The notes beneath the pieces were generated by a model. That model ran no database searches. It had not been told where the DNA came from and worked only from the letters and a program-made list of their open reading frames with translations. Below, piece after piece: positions 4,790-5,762 of a stretch of 5,762 nucleotides of DNA (positions within the stretch are counted from its first letter, which is position 1; each line of letters opens with the position of its first letter). The DNA lies in NCBI GenBank assembly GCA_964384675.1, contig CAYLNK010000376.1, forward strand, positions 1 to 5,762, read 5' to 3'. Source of the stretch: CAYLNK01 sp964384675 (lineage in GTDB: Bacteria; Acidobacteriota; Thermoanaerobaculia; UBA5066). The position numbers were made by a program, and so were the translations under genes.

Positions 4790-5762
4790 TCACTGCTTCT
4801 GGAACTCGGGCGAGCCGAGGAGGAGGCCGGCGACCTTCTCGAGCGGTACGGGGCGCCGCTCGCCTTCGACCCTCTCCTCTTCGCCGGCGGAGAGTCCCGC
4901 GAGGATCGTGCCCCGCGTCGTCGCGGTGAGCGGGACGGGGAGGATGGCCGCCGCGAGCCGGTCGACGACGGCGCCGGCGTCGGTCCGGTCGGCCCCGGCG
5001 ACGAATCGGTCCAGGACGACCTTCGTCCCGCCGACCCTTCCCGCCGCGAGGGCGACCCCGAAGTTGAGCCGGTTGAGGAGCGCGCCCGTCGAGACCCACG
5101 CGTCGGCCGTCTCCTTGTAGCCCGTCGGCGGCTGGCACCGGTAGAGGGGCTCGCCCATCTTGCCGACCTGCTCGACGAGCGGCGGAGCCCCCGTCGTCCG
5201 GGCGTCGAGGGCGCGCAGGGCGGACGCCGCCAGCTCGAGGGGCGTCTTGGTCTTGGCGCCGAACGCCTCGTCGGACCAGAACTCGGGCGACGAGAGGATG
5301 GCGGCGTAGACCGACGGAAGGTCGCCGCGCGTCTTCAGGAAGATCGTGGCGACGCGGGCGACGAGCGCGTCGGGCGGCGCGTCGGAGACCAGCTTCTGGC
5401 ACAGCTTCCGGGCGAGGAAGCGCGCCGTTGCCGGCTGCCCGGCGAGGAGGTCCAGGACCTTCTCGCCGTCCTCGATCCCCCCGCCGGCGGGGATGACGTG
5501 GCCGAGGACCACCTTCTGCCCGCGATCGTGCGCGGCGTCCCGGTAGCGGAACGTCGCGGCCTCGCGCGGGCGCTCGATCGACCAGCCCGTGAAGCAGCGG
5601 GCCACCTCACGCACGTCCTCCTGGGTGTAGCCGCCGTCGACGCCGAGGGTGTGGAGCTCGAGGAGCTCGCGGGCGTAGTTCTCGTTGAGCCCGAGCTTCT
5701 CGCGTCCCCGCGCGCCGGGGGCCGCGTCGCCCCGGAGCGCCCTCCTCGCCCCGGCTCGCCGG
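4790..5762 (-). CDS. DUF1800 family protein, C-terminal part (5' end beyond right edge)
   Basis: The open frame on the reverse strand runs from the right edge to a TGA at 4792-4790, giving 323 visible residues. The edge-proximal part reads KLGLNENYARELLELHTLGV, then DGGYTQEDVREVARCFTGWS, the hallmark core of DUF1800. It is followed by HDRGQKVVLGHVI, ATARFLARKLCQKLVSD, a SPEFW segment and a final SPEFQKQ. An apparent GTG start at 5614 falls inside this core and is not the real start. Full-length members are usually around 450-550 residues and exported, so about the N-terminal third is missing, including any signal peptide. Function is unknown. The gene is regularly found directly upstream of DUF1501, as here, and the two are thought to work together in or beyond the periplasm. 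No frameshift or damage is visible in the sequenced part. Confidence 0.92.
   Translation of the reverse strand, partial: RRAGARRALRGDAAPGARGREKLGLNENYARELLELHTLGVDGGYTQEDVREVARCFTGWSIERPREAATFRYRDAAHDRGQKVVLGHVIPAGGGIEDGEKVLDLLAGQPATARFLARKLCQKLVSDAPPDALVARVATIFLKTRGDLPSVYAAILSSPEFWSDEAFGAKTKTPLELAASALRALDARTTGAPPLVEQVGKMGEPLYRCQPPTGYKETADAWVSTGALLNRLNFGVALAAGRVGGTKVVLDRFVAGADRTDAGAVVDRLAAAILPVPLTATTRGTILAGLSAGEEERVEGERRPVPLEKVAGLLLGSPEFQKQ

Noticed and set aside
2601..5120. A very long open frame on the plus strand (over 800 codons) opposite the four minus-strand genes, with similar long frames at 1003-1932 and 1445-2803.
   Set aside because: The translations are Arg/Gly/Glu/Pro-rich with no recognisable domain. 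They lie antisense to well-identified families, and such frames are expected opposite GC-biased genes.
4695..5402. Upstream extension of the DUF1501 frame to 5402.
   Set aside because: The extension is Arg-rich and overlaps DUF1800 in another frame; the Tat motif and the AGGAG site support the start at 4694.
5612..5614. GTG at 5614 as the start of the DUF1800 gene.
   Set aside because: Codons before it continue the DUF1800 core motif (NENYARELLELHTLGV) to the window edge, so the gene is 5'-partial.

Overview
The window is GC-rich (roughly 70%), densely coded and strongly GC-biased at third codon positions. Together with lipopolysaccharide-type glycosyltransferases, a lipoprotein and a DUF1800/DUF1501 pair, this suggests a high-GC Gram-negative bacterium of the Acidobacteriota, Myxococcota or Planctomycetota type. 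That placement is inferred from gene content only. I see no tRNA, rRNA, CRISPR array, insertion sequence or phage gene.

Left part (1-1252): two glycosyltransferase genes start back to back with 22 bp between them. The minus-strand gene is the first 43 codons of a GT4-type enzyme that runs off the left edge. The plus-strand gene is a complete GT2 enzyme of the WaaE/KdtX-like (beta-1,4-glucosyltransferase) group. Its stop overlaps the start of a 100-residue lipoprotein made of Lys/Glu/Ala-rich 11-residue helical repeats. This part looks like cell-envelope (LPS core or related glycan) biosynthesis.

Right part (1262-5762): four genes run in the same direction on the minus strand, in the order DUF1800 (5' end outside the window), DUF1501 with a Tat signal, an RnfD/NqrB/UnbU-like polytopic membrane protein, and a secreted DUF2330 protein with a CxxC motif. 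Spacings are 95 bp, 54 bp and a 56-nt overlap, so a single transcript is plausible. The DUF1800-DUF1501 pairing is a known recurrent association, and I recall (unverified) that RnfD-like and DUF2330 genes also occur together. Here the two pairs lie end to end.

The most interesting possibility is that these four genes form one exported or membrane-associated module of unknown function. Its membrane subunit resembles a flavin-dependent electron-transfer subunit but lacks the usual covalent-FMN motif, and no other Rnf/Nqr subunit is in view. The two halves of the window converge with only 9 bp between stop codons.
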